Shown piece after piece: positions 53,233-60,316 of a stretch of DNA of 64,000 bases. Under the pieces are notes generated by a model. That model searched no databases. It was given only the letters and a program-made list of their open reading frames with translations, and was not told where the DNA came from. The position numbers and the translations under genes were made by a program. How positions within the stretch are numbered: the stretch's first letter is position 1; each line of letters starts with the position of its first letter. The DNA comes from JAPLST01 sp964397565. Lineage in GTDB: Bacteria > Auribacterota > UBA3054 > JAPLST01. The stretch is taken from the NCBI GenBank assembly GCA_964397565.1, contig CAYNJC010000002.1, positions 135,390 through 199,389 of the forward strand, in the 5' to 3' direction.

Positions 53233-55530
53233 ATGCAGTACCTATCCGACTCCCGCCCTGAATTCACCGCCGGCACGATCACGCTGCCGAGCATTCCGAA
53301 ATTCCAGTTTGCCTCCGACGCAGCCAGGGAACTGCGCGGCGGGCGCTTGACCAAAGCCGACGCCGTGCAGATGCTCGAAGCCATGCTGACCATCCGCGCC
53401 TTCGAAGAGATGATCTACGAGCTGCGCTCGGGCGGCTACAAGGCGCTGGCCAACTACGAGTATCGCGGGCCGACCCATTTGTCGATCGGCATGGAGGCCA
53501 GTGCCACTGGCGCCTGTGCTGCGTTGCAGCCGAGTGACTATATCACCAGCACCCACCGCGGCCACGGCGATGGCATCGCCAAAGGCTACTTCGCGTTGAT
53601 CGCGATGAGCGACGAACAATTGCGCGCGCGGGTGCCTGACAGCAAGGCGGCCAGCCGCGCGGCGTTGCTCGAGGACGCGCTCGAAATGCACGTCATGCGC
53701 ACGATCGCCGAACTATTCGGCAAGGAAGCCGGCTATTGCCGCGGGCGCGGCGGTGGGATGCACATTGCTGATTTCAGCGTCGGGCATCTGGGCGCCAACG
53801 CGATTGTCGGTGGCGGCGTGCCGATCGCCACCGGCGCGGGCTTTGCCGCGCGCTACCTGCAGAACGGTAATGTCGTCTGCGCCTTCGCCGGCGACGGCGC
53901 CTACGCCAATGGCGCGCCGCTCGAAGCGCTCAACATGGCCTGCATGGAGCAATTCACCAATCCGGCCCTGACGCGCACGCCGTTTGGCGTGCCGGTCATT
54001 TTTTGCATTCAAAACAATTTGTACGGCATGACCCACCGCACGGTCGGCGAAGTGATGGGCGTGGATTATCTGGCGCGACGCGGGGCGGGCTTCAAGAACG
54101 ACGCGATGCAGGCCGAGGTCGTCAACGGCATGGATGTGCTGGCGGTGCGCGAGGCGTTGCAGCGCGCGGCGCGCGAATGCCGCGATGGCCGCGGGCCAAT
54201 CCTGCGCGAGTTGATCACCTATCGTTATTATGGCCATTCGCTGAGCGACCCGCGCAATGAGTATCGCACCAAGGACGAGGAGACGGCCTGGAAGACGGTT
54301 GACCCGCTGACCAGCTTCCCGGCGCAACTGGTCGCGGCAAAGATTTTGACACAGGACGATCTCGCCGCCCTGCGCGACAAAGTCTGGCAACGCAACGAGC
54401 GCGCCGCGGTGCGCGCCGCCGCCGCGCCCGACCCGGAGGTCAAGGATGTGATCAAATATGTCTTCAACGGCACGAGTGAAGAACAGGTGCCGGCGGCTTG
54501 TGCCAATGTGGCCACGCTCCTGCCGGTTGAAAAGCCGAAGCGCGACAAGCAGGGTTTGTTGAACTATCGCGACGCGCTGAAAGAGGCGTTGCTCGAGGAA
54601 ATGGCGCGCGACAGCCGCGTGATTTTCTATGGCGAAGACGTGGCCGACTACGGCGGCGCGTTCAAGTTGAGCAAAGGCCTGCTCGAAATGTTCGGGCGCA
54701 ATCGCGTCTTCAACACCTCGATCTCGGAGACCGCGATTTGCGGCACGGCCGTCGGCGCGGCCATGGCCGGCTTGCGCCCGGTGGTCGAGCTGATGTACAT
54801 GGACTTCGCGCTGATGGCTTCAGACCAGATCGCCAACCAGGCCGGCAAGTGGCATTACATGTCGGGCGCGAGCACGACCGTGCCGCTGGTCATTCGCGCA
54901 TCGGTCGGCGGCGGCAAGGGCTACGGCGGGCAGCATTCGCAGAGTTTGGAATCCATGTTCTGCCATATTCCGGGCATGGTCGTGGTGTATCCGTCCACGC
55001 CGCACGATGCGAAGGGACTTCTGAAAGCCGCGATCCGCTCGAATGATCCGGTCATGTTCGTCGAGTCGCAATTATTGTATGGCGTCAAAGGGCCGGTGCC
55101 GGAAGACGAGTATCTGATCCGGCTGGGCGAGGCCGAGGTGAAGCGCGCCGGCACGGATGCGACCATTGTCGGCTGGGGCCCGGCGATGCCGGAGTTGCTC
55201 GAGGCGGCCGCACTCATGCAGCGCGATCATGGCGTCAGTGTCGAGGTGATTGACATCCGCACGCTGGTGCCGCTCGACCTGCCGACGATCGTGCGCTCGG
55301 TGCAAAAGACCGGCAAGTGCCTGGTCTGCGCGCAGGCGATCAATATCGGCAGCTACACGGCCGACATCGCCCAGCGCGTGCAGGAAGAGGCGTTTGACTA
55401 TCTTGACGCGCCGGTGCTGCGACTGGGCGCCAGGGACGGGATTGCGCCGCAGGCGTTCAATCTCGAAGAAGTGTTTCTGCCGCATACCGGCGACATGGTG
55501 GCGCTACTGCGGCGCTTGTGCAGTGTATGA
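53233..55530 (+). CDS. Thiamine-diphosphate-dependent E1, alpha and beta subunits fused (pyruvate dehydrogenase type)
   Basis: 765 residues. The first half (about 1-400) is E1-alpha: YEYRGPTHLSIGMEA, STHRGHGDGIAKG, RGRGGGMHIADF, and the ThDP/Mg motif GDGAYANGAPLEALN ending at IQNNLYGM, then TYRYYGHSLSDP. The second half (about 430-765) is E1-beta: GEDVADYGGAFKLSKGLL, SETAICGTAVGAAMAGLRPV, HYMSGASTTVPLVIR, and DIRTLVPLDLPTIVRSV. It decarboxylates a 2-oxo acid and acetylates the E2 lipoyl arm. Pyruvate is most likely; acetoin or branched-chain acids cannot be excluded. Alpha and beta are separate proteins in most bacteria. First enzyme gene of the operon, followed by a toxin-antitoxin pair before E2. 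Confidence 0.9.
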   Translation: MQYLSDSRPEFTAGTITLPSIPKFQFASDAARELRGGRLTKADAVQMLEAMLTIRAFEEMIYELRSGGYKALANYEYRGPTHLSIGMEASATGACAALQPSDYITSTHRGHGDGIAKGYFALIAMSDEQLRARVPDSKAASRAALLEDALEMHVMRTIAELFGKEAGYCRGRGGGMHIADFSVGHLGANAIVGGGVPIATGAGFAARYLQNGNVVCAFAGDGAYANGAPLEALNMACMEQFTNPALTRTPFGVPVIFCIQNNLYGMTHRTVGEVMGVDYLARRGAGFKNDAMQAEVVNGMDVLAVREALQRAARECRDGRGPILRELITYRYYGHSLSDPRNEYRTKDEETAWKTVDPLTSFPAQLVAAKILTQDDLAALRDKVWQRNERAAVRAAAAPDPEVKDVIKYVFNGTSEEQVPAACANVATLLPVEKPKRDKQGLLNYRDALKEALLEEMARDSRVIFYGEDVADYGGAFKLSKGLLEMFGRNRVFNTSISETAICGTAVGAAMAGLRPVVELMYMDFALMASDQIANQAGKWHYMSGASTTVPLVIRASVGGGKGYGGQHSQSLESMFCHIPGMVVVYPSTPHDAKGLLKAAIRSNDPVMFVESQLLYGVKGPVPEDEYLIRLGEAEVKRAGTDATIVGWGPAMPELLEAAALMQRDHGVSVEVIDIRTLVPLDLPTIVRSVQKTGKCLVCAQAINIGSYTADIAQRVQEEAFDYLDAPVLRLGARDGIAPQAFNLEEVFLPHTGDMVALLRRLCSV

Positions 55531-55575
55531 TTGCGGTGCTGCGCGGCGCACGCTATGCGCCGGTACGCCGTGCGC

Positions 55576-55604
55576 TTGACGCACATGCTTGAATGTGGTA
55601 TACT
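55576..55604 (+). promoter_or_regulatory. Promoter of the Phd-RelE toxin-antitoxin pair
   Basis: TTGACG (55576-55581), 17-base spacer, TATACT (55599-55604), inside the gap between the E1 and toxin-antitoxin genes. Confidence 0.75.
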
Positions 55605-55608
55605 ATGC

Positions 55609-55626
55609 AGTACTTAATGTAGTACT
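55609..55626. promoter_or_regulatory. Operator candidate for the antitoxin
   Basis: AGTACT, six bases, AGTACT, just after the -10 box. Each AGTACT is itself a palindrome, as expected for sites bound by antitoxin dimers that repress their own operon. Confidence 0.55.
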
Positions 55627-55651
55627 AATAATAGTATCGTAAAGGAAGAAG

Positions 55652-55927
55652 ATGAACACGATAGCGGCCCAGGAAATCAAACGCAGAGGTTTGGCGGCGG
55701 TGGACAGCATGATCAGCCACGGCCCGGTGTTGGTCATTAAACATAACCGGCCCGCGTATGTCATCATGCGCGAGCAACAGTACTATCAGTGCTTGGGCGA
55801 GGCGGACGCCGCCTATGAACAGCGCGTGAGCGAGTCGCTGGCCGACCTGCGCGCGGGCCGGGTGCGCACCTTCGCCACAGCCCAGACCTTGATGAAGGCC
55901 ATCAAGAAGCGGCGGAGCGCCCGCTAA
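55652..55927 (+). CDS. Phd/YefM-family antitoxin
   Basis: 91 residues. The Phd/YefM fold begins NTIAAQEIKRRGLAAVDSMI and continues GPVLVIKHNRPAYVIMREQQYYQCL, the usual 'pvxVtkhGrpvaVi' strand; the tail (SLADLRAGRVRTFATAQTLMKAIKKRRS) should bind the toxin. AAGGAAG precedes the ATG. Its stop overlaps the toxin start (TAATG). The module sits inside the pyruvate-dehydrogenase gene row. Confidence 0.85.
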   Translation: MNTIAAQEIKRRGLAAVDSMISHGPVLVIKHNRPAYVIMREQQYYQCLGEADAAYEQRVSESLADLRAGRVRTFATAQTLMKAIKKRRSAR

Positions 55928-56199
55928 TGTATACGTTGCGGGCCACGACCCGGTTCCAAAAGACAGCCGCAAGGTTTTTTGCGCATCACCCGGATCTCGA
56001 AGCGCGCTTTGTGCTGGTGGCCGAGTTGCTGCGCCAAGATCCGTTCCATCCCGCGCTGAAGTTGCATCCACTCAAGGGCACGCACGCAGGTCTGCACTCC
56101 GTGCGCCTCACCTACAGTTATCGCGTGACGCTAGTGCTTGTCGTCACGCAGAAGACCGTCACGCTCATTGACATTGGCAGTCACAACGACGTCTATTGA
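55927..56199 (+). CDS. RelE/YafQ-superfamily mRNA interferase toxin
   Basis: 90 residues, basic. TTRFQKTAARFFAHHPDLEARF, then LHPLKGTHAGLHSVRLTYSYRVTLV and a final VTLIDIGSHNDVY match the RelE/ParE-superfamily toxins of the YafQ/'txe' subgroup, here paired with a Phd-type antitoxin. It ends 21 bases before the E2 start. Confidence 0.87.
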   Translation: MYTLRATTRFQKTAARFFAHHPDLEARFVLVAELLRQDPFHPALKLHPLKGTHAGLHSVRLTYSYRVTLVLVVTQKTVTLIDIGSHNDVY

Positions 56200-56220
56200 C
56201 ATCGCACAGGAGTTCGCGTC

Positions 56221-57537
56221 ATGGCTTTTGAAGTGATCATGCCCAAGTTTGGGCAACAAACGGAAACCTCGGACATCATCCGCTGGCTGAAGCGCGAGGG
56301 CGAGACCGTCGCGAAAGGCGATGTGCTGCTCGAGATTCAAACCGACAAGTCGGCGATGGATGTCGAATCCATGTTCGACGGCACCTTGCTGAAAATCTAC
56401 GCGAGCGAAGGTGAGACGGTGCCGGTTATGAGCGTGATTGGCTACATCGGTGTACCGGGCGAGGCCGTGCCGGCGCGGCCGGCAGCACCGGTGGCTGCGC
56501 CTGCGGCGCCCATGCCCGCGGCGCCCCGTCCGACTGGTCAGACAAGTCCGACGAGTCAGACCAATCTGACGGATGCTCCGCCGCCGGTGCCAGCCAAGGT
56601 TGGTGTCACGCCGCGCGCACGGGCCTTGGCGCGTGAGGCGCTGATTGACGTCACACGCGCCAAAGGCAGCGGCCCGCATGGCCGCATCATGGAGCGCGAC
56701 GTGCGCGCCTACCTGGCCGAGAAACATCACGCCGCGCTGAAAATCAACCCGGCGGCGGCCGCCATGCTGCGTGAGCACAAGCTGGATGTGCTGGATGTCG
56801 CGCAGCAGGCTGACGGCGAGCGCATCACCTGCGCCGATGTCGAGCGCGCGCTGGCCGAACGGCCCAAGCCGATGAGCGCCATCCGCAAAATCATCGCGCG
56901 GCGCATGACCGAAAGCATCCTAACCATGCCGCATTTTTTCGTGACCGTCAGCATCGACATGACTGACCTGCTCGAATTCCGCAAGATGGCCCGGCGCGAG
57001 CACGGCCTGAAGGCCTCGGTCGGCGACTTCATCATGAAGGCCTGTGCGCTGACCTTGCGCGCGATGCCGGTGGTCAACAGTGCTTGTGTCGGTGATACGG
57101 TCATCACACGCCAGCGGGTCAACATCGGCATGGCGGTCGCCTTGGATGACGGGCTGATCGTGCCGGTCGTGCGCCATGCCGACACCCTCAGCTTGAGCGA
57201 ACTGGCCGAGCGCACCAAGGACCTGTCCGAGCGCACCCGCACCGGCAAACTGTTGCCCGATGAATTCCAGGGCGGGACGTTCACGATCTCGAACATGGGC
57301 ATGCTCGGCGTGGAGCATTTCACGGCGATCATCAATCCGGGTGAAGGCGCCATTCTGGCGGTCGGCGCGGCAGTTGAGACACCGGTCGTGCAGCGAGGCC
57401 AAGTGGTCGTGCGCACGCTGATGAAAATGACGCTGTCGTCCGATCACCGCATCATTGACGGGGCGGTGGCCGCGCAGTTCTTGAAAAAATTGAAGGAGCG
57501 GCTCGAGGATGCCACGCAATGGCAAGGCGAAAAATGA
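56221..57537 (+). CDS. pdhC: Dihydrolipoamide acyltransferase (E2 of the 2-oxo-acid dehydrogenase complex)
   Basis: 438 residues. One lipoyl domain (1-80) with the lipoylated Lys in QTDKSAMDVES; an Ala/Pro linker of about 45 residues; a peripheral-subunit-binding domain (VTPRARALAREALIDV to GSGPHGRIMERDVRAYL); and a catalytic domain with IRKIIARRMTESILTMPHFFV, GGTFTISNMGMLGV and the active-site SSDHRIIDGA. It forms the core of the complex and makes acetyl-CoA. AGGAG precedes the ATG. Its last codons and stop (GAAAAATGA) are the same bases that begin the 62-bp repeat unit further on. Confidence 0.93.
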   Translation: MAFEVIMPKFGQQTETSDIIRWLKREGETVAKGDVLLEIQTDKSAMDVESMFDGTLLKIYASEGETVPVMSVIGYIGVPGEAVPARPAAPVAAPAAPMPAAPRPTGQTSPTSQTNLTDAPPPVPAKVGVTPRARALAREALIDVTRAKGSGPHGRIMERDVRAYLAEKHHAALKINPAAAAMLREHKLDVLDVAQQADGERITCADVERALAERPKPMSAIRKIIARRMTESILTMPHFFVTVSIDMTDLLEFRKMARREHGLKASVGDFIMKACALTLRAMPVVNSACVGDTVITRQRVNIGMAVALDDGLIVPVVRHADTLSLSELAERTKDLSERTRTGKLLPDEFQGGTFTISNMGMLGVEHFTAIINPGEGAILAVGAAVETPVVQRGQVVVRTLMKMTLSSDHRIIDGAVAAQFLKKLKERLEDATQWQGEK

Positions 57538-57558
57538 ATGCGCGCGACAAGCAGGATG

Positions 57559-57620
57559 AAAATGAATGCGCCGCGCATTCATTTTGTACAAAATGGTTTG
57601 CCCGGCAAACCATTTTTCTC
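57559..57620 (+). repeat. 62-bp direct repeat, left copy
   Basis: Identical to 58245-58306 over 62 bases. It is built of three palindromes: ATGAATGCG-CCG-CGCATTCAT, ATTTTGTACAAAAT, and AAAATGGTTTGCC-C-GGCAAACCATTTT ending in a T-run. The last could act as a terminator. A further partial copy (GAAAAATGAATGCGC) overlaps the pdhC stop at 57529-57543. Confidence 0.92.
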
Positions 57621-57636
57621 GGCACAAGGATAACAC

Positions 57637-58251
57637 ATGATCCTGGTAGATGACCGCGAGCGCCGCGGCGGCGTCTGCGAGGCCTTGGCCGCGCTGGGCG
57701 TGCCGCACGAGGTGGCGCATCTTGAGGTTGGCGATTACATTGTCAATGATGAAATCTATATTGAGCGAAAGAGTGTGCCGGACTTTTTGGAGAGCATGCA
57801 GGATCTGCGGCTCTTTGACCAAGTGGCGCGTCTACGCGCCGACCAACGGCGCGCGCTGCTGATTGTCGAGGGCGTGCGCCTGCCGGGCGGCCCCAGCGTG
57901 CGCGGCGTCTTGTGCTCATTGGCGGCGCAATGGTGTCTGCCGGTCTTGCGCAGCGTGGATGTGGCCGGCACTGCGTGGCTGCTCGCACACATGCACCAGG
58001 ATCCCGCGCAGTGCATGGCACCGTATCACCGCTATGACTACCGCGCCAAGCGGCATATCAGCTCGATGGAAGAACGCATGCTGCTGCAGCTCCAGAACGT
58101 CGGGCCGGATATTGCGCGGCGCCTGTTGGCCCGCTGCGGTTCCCTGCATGCCGTGCTGAGTGCTGGCAAGAAAGACTTGATGTCAGTGCAAGGTGTCGGC
58201 GAATTCATTGCCGGGCAGATTATGCTCTTGCGCCATGCAGGAGAAAAATGA
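57637..58251 (+). CDS. XPF/ERCC4-type structure-specific nuclease with helix-hairpin-helix domain
   Basis: 204 residues. ERCC4 nuclease domain: VDDRERR at the start, EVGDYIV (G32-D33), and IERKSVPDF (E43-R44-K45 and D49), the GDx(n)ERKx3D active site of XPF/Mus81/Hef. The C-terminal 60 residues are a helix-hairpin-helix pair (LLQLQNVGPDIARRLLARCG, LMSVQGVGEFIAGQI) for DNA junction binding. This domain pair is typical of archaea and eukaryotes and uncommon in bacteria. It has no helicase part. It stands between the E2 and E3 genes, with a copy of the 62-bp repeat on each side and AAGGA 7 bases before its ATG. It probably acts in repair or recombination; the link to the dehydrogenase is likely accidental. 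Confidence 0.9.
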   Translation: MILVDDRERRGGVCEALAALGVPHEVAHLEVGDYIVNDEIYIERKSVPDFLESMQDLRLFDQVARLRADQRRALLIVEGVRLPGGPSVRGVLCSLAAQWCLPVLRSVDVAGTAWLLAHMHQDPAQCMAPYHRYDYRAKRHISSMEERMLLQLQNVGPDIARRLLARCGSLHAVLSAGKKDLMSVQGVGEFIAGQIMLLRHAGEK

Positions 58252-58306
58252 ATGCGCCGCGCATTCATTTTGTACAAAATGGTTTGCCCGGCAAACCATT
58301 TTTCTC
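58245..58306 (+). repeat. 62-bp direct repeat, right copy
   Basis: Identical to 57559-57620; its first bases overlap the stop codon of the ERCC4 gene (AAAAATGA). Confidence 0.92.
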
Positions 58307-58335
58307 ACAAGGATATAACCTAAGATGGAGACGAT

Positions 58336-59727
58336 ATGGATGCCTTTGATGTGCTGGTGATCGGCGCGGGGCCGGGCGGCTATGTCGCGGCGATCCGAGC
58401 CGCGCAGCGCGGCGCGAAGGTGGCCGTGGTCGAGCGCGAGTTTGTGGGCGGCACCTGCCTGAATTGGGGCTGCATTCCGAGCAAGACGCTGATCGCCTCG
58501 GCCGAGGCGCTGCATGTGCTGCAGCACGCGAGCGAGTTTGGCTTGGCGGCCGAGAAGGTTAGTGTGGACTGGAAAGCCGTCACGGCGCGGCGTGATGCGG
58601 TCGTGAAGAAACTGCGCCAGGGTATCGCCATGCTGTTGAAATCAAACGGCGTGACTGTGCTAGAAGGCACCGCGCGGCTGAAGACGCGGCACGACGTGGC
58701 GATCACGACCAAAGACGGCGAGACAACTGTCAGCGGCAAGGCGCTCATTGTCGCCACCGGCTCGGAATGCGCGCGGCCGAAAATGTTTCCGTTTGACGAC
58801 GCGCGCGTGCATGACAGCCGCTCGTTCTTTGCCGTGGTGACGAAGCTGCCGGCCAGTCTGGTGATTGTCGGCGGCGGCGTGATCGGCTGCGAATTCGCCA
58901 GCATGCTGAACGCGTTCGGCGTTACGGTCACGGTGGTCGAGCTACTCGACCGGTTGCTGCCGATGGAAGATGTGGCGATTTCGAAGGCGCTGACGAAATC
59001 CTTTGAAAAAGCCGGTATCACGGTCAAGACCGGCGTGAAGGTTGACAATGTCCAGGTGACCGCCAAGGGTGTCACCTGCGACGTGGCGGGCACCGCGCTG
59101 GCGGCGGAAATGATGCTGGTCGCGGTTGGCCGGGCGAATAATGTACCGGATATTGGTCTCGAGGCGGTCGGCGTCAAGATCGAGAAAAATGTGGTCGTGG
59201 TCGACGAGCGCATGCAGACCAGCGTGGCGGGCATCTTTGCCATCGGTGACATCACCGGCAAGGCGCAACTGGCGCATGTGGCCAGCGCGCAGGCACTGGT
59301 CGCGGCCGACAATGCCACCGGGCGGCGCGCGCAGATGGACTATCGCAGCGTGCCCAACTGCATCTTCACCATGCCGGAGATTGGCACCGTCGGCCTGAGC
59401 GAGGCCGCCGCCACGCAAGCCGGGCACGAACTGAAGATCGGCCTGTTCCCCTATCAAGCGCTGGGCAAGGCGCTGGCGCTCAACCAGACCGAGGGCTTCT
59501 TCCGCATCCTGGCCGACGCCAAGACCGACGCGATCCTCGGCGTGCAAATCTTCGGCGCGCATGCGACCGACTTGATCGCCGAGGCCGGTTTGGCGATCCG
59601 GCTCGAATGCACCAGCGCCGAACTGGCCAGGACGATCCACGCCCACCCGACGTTGGCCGAGGGCTTGATGGAAGCGGCGCATGCCGTGCACGGCGAATGC
59701 ATTCACGCGCCGGCGCGCAAACGCTGA
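58336..59727 (+). CDS. lpdA: Dihydrolipoamide dehydrogenase (E3)
   Basis: 463 residues. FAD-binding VIGAGPGGYVAAI; redox disulphide GGTCLNWGCIPSKT; NAD-binding VIVGGGVIGCEFASML; second FAD motif GIFAIGDITG; and the catalytic His-Glu in IHAHPTLAEGL. It re-oxidises the lipoyl groups of E2 and passes electrons to NAD. GGAG lies 6 bases before the ATG at 58336. Last gene of the pyruvate-dehydrogenase row. Confidence 0.95.
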   Translation: MDAFDVLVIGAGPGGYVAAIRAAQRGAKVAVVEREFVGGTCLNWGCIPSKTLIASAEALHVLQHASEFGLAAEKVSVDWKAVTARRDAVVKKLRQGIAMLLKSNGVTVLEGTARLKTRHDVAITTKDGETTVSGKALIVATGSECARPKMFPFDDARVHDSRSFFAVVTKLPASLVIVGGGVIGCEFASMLNAFGVTVTVVELLDRLLPMEDVAISKALTKSFEKAGITVKTGVKVDNVQVTAKGVTCDVAGTALAAEMMLVAVGRANNVPDIGLEAVGVKIEKNVVVVDERMQTSVAGIFAIGDITGKAQLAHVASAQALVAADNATGRRAQMDYRSVPNCIFTMPEIGTVGLSEAAATQAGHELKIGLFPYQALGKALALNQTEGFFRILADAKTDAILGVQIFGAHATDLIAEAGLAIRLECTSAELARTIHAHPTLAEGLMEAAHAVHGECIHAPARKR

Positions 59728-59746
59728 GCTGACGCATCCCCGCGAG

Positions 59747-59785
59747 TTGACTTGAGGGGATATAAATGGTATAATTGTTATACCA
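59747..59785 (+). promoter_or_regulatory. Promoter with built-in operator of BrnT-BrnA
   Basis: TTGACT (59747-59752), 17-base spacer, TATAAT (59770-59775). A perfect inverted repeat TGGTATAA-TTG-TTATACCA (59767-59785) overlaps the -10 box, so a bound BrnA dimer would block RNA polymerase. The ATG is 12 bases after the -10 box, giving almost no leader. Confidence 0.8.
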
Positions 59786-59787
59786 CA

Positions 59788-60048
59788 ATGGAATTCGAAT
59801 ACGACACCAACAAGAGTCGGATCAACCAGCAGAAGCACGGCATCGACTTCACTGAAGCGCAGTTGCTGTGGAGTGATGCCGACCTGCTGGAGATTCCGGC
59901 CAGAACAGAGGACGAGCCGCGCATGCTGGTGATCGGCCGCATTGGCGAACAGCACTGGTCGGCGGTGATAACCATGCGGCGTGACCGTATCCGGATCGTA
60001 TCCGTGCGGCGCGCACGCAAAGAAGAACGGGACTTGTATGAAAGCTAA
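59788..60048 (+). CDS. brnT: BrnT-family toxin
   Basis: 86 residues. EFEYDTNKSRINQQKHGIDFTEAQLL is the BrnT opening (FeWDxxKxxxNxxKHGvxFxeA), and RMLVIGRIGEQHWSAVITMRRDRIRIVSVRRARKEER completes the RelE-like fold. A ribonuclease that stops translation. As usual for this type, the toxin gene precedes the antitoxin gene and overlaps it by 11 bases. Confidence 0.93.
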   Translation: MEFEYDTNKSRINQQKHGIDFTEAQLLWSDADLLEIPARTEDEPRMLVIGRIGEQHWSAVITMRRDRIRIVSVRRARKEERDLYES

Positions 60049-60265
60049 AGAATTTGAGCGGGCCTTTGATCGCGGTCAGGATATCACACAGTATCTTGAC
60101 TTGGCGCGCGCCGCACGCACCAATCAGCAGCCCCGGCGGGTCAATGTTGATTTCCCGGCGTGGATAATCCACGCGCTGGATGAGGAAGCGGGGCGCATGG
60201 GCGTGTCACGGCAGTCCATCATCAAGGTCTGGATTTCCGAGTGCTTAAAATCAAAGAGCGCATAG
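60038..60265 (+). CDS. brnA: BrnA-family antitoxin
   Basis: 75 residues. Ribbon-helix-helix protein: KAKEFERAFDRGQDITQYLD contacts the toxin, and RRVNVDFPAWIIHALDEEAGRMGVSRQSIIKVWISECL is the DNA-binding part. It should repress through the palindrome at 59767-59785. ATG at 60038 lies within the end of brnT. Confidence 0.88.
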   Translation: MKAKEFERAFDRGQDITQYLDLARAARTNQQPRRVNVDFPAWIIHALDEEAGRMGVSRQSIIKVWISECLKSKSA

Positions 60266-60273
60266 CGCGTAAG

Positions 60274-60315
60274 AAATCACAAATTGCACATTGTAATTCG
60301 TAAATTGTAAATCAC
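60274..60315. repeat. Heptamer array (6 units) before the dehydrogenase gene
   Basis: AAATCAC, AAATTGC, ACATTGT, AATTCGT, AAATTGT, AAATCAC, one T, then ATG 60317. It starts 8 bases after the brnA stop. Confidence 0.88.
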
Positions 60316-60316
60316 T

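Noticed and set aside
57559..58306. ERCC4 gene as a homing endonuclease or intron-borne gene
   Set aside because: It interrupts no gene; it sits between complete E2 and E3 genes, and its domains are those of XPF-type repair nucleases.
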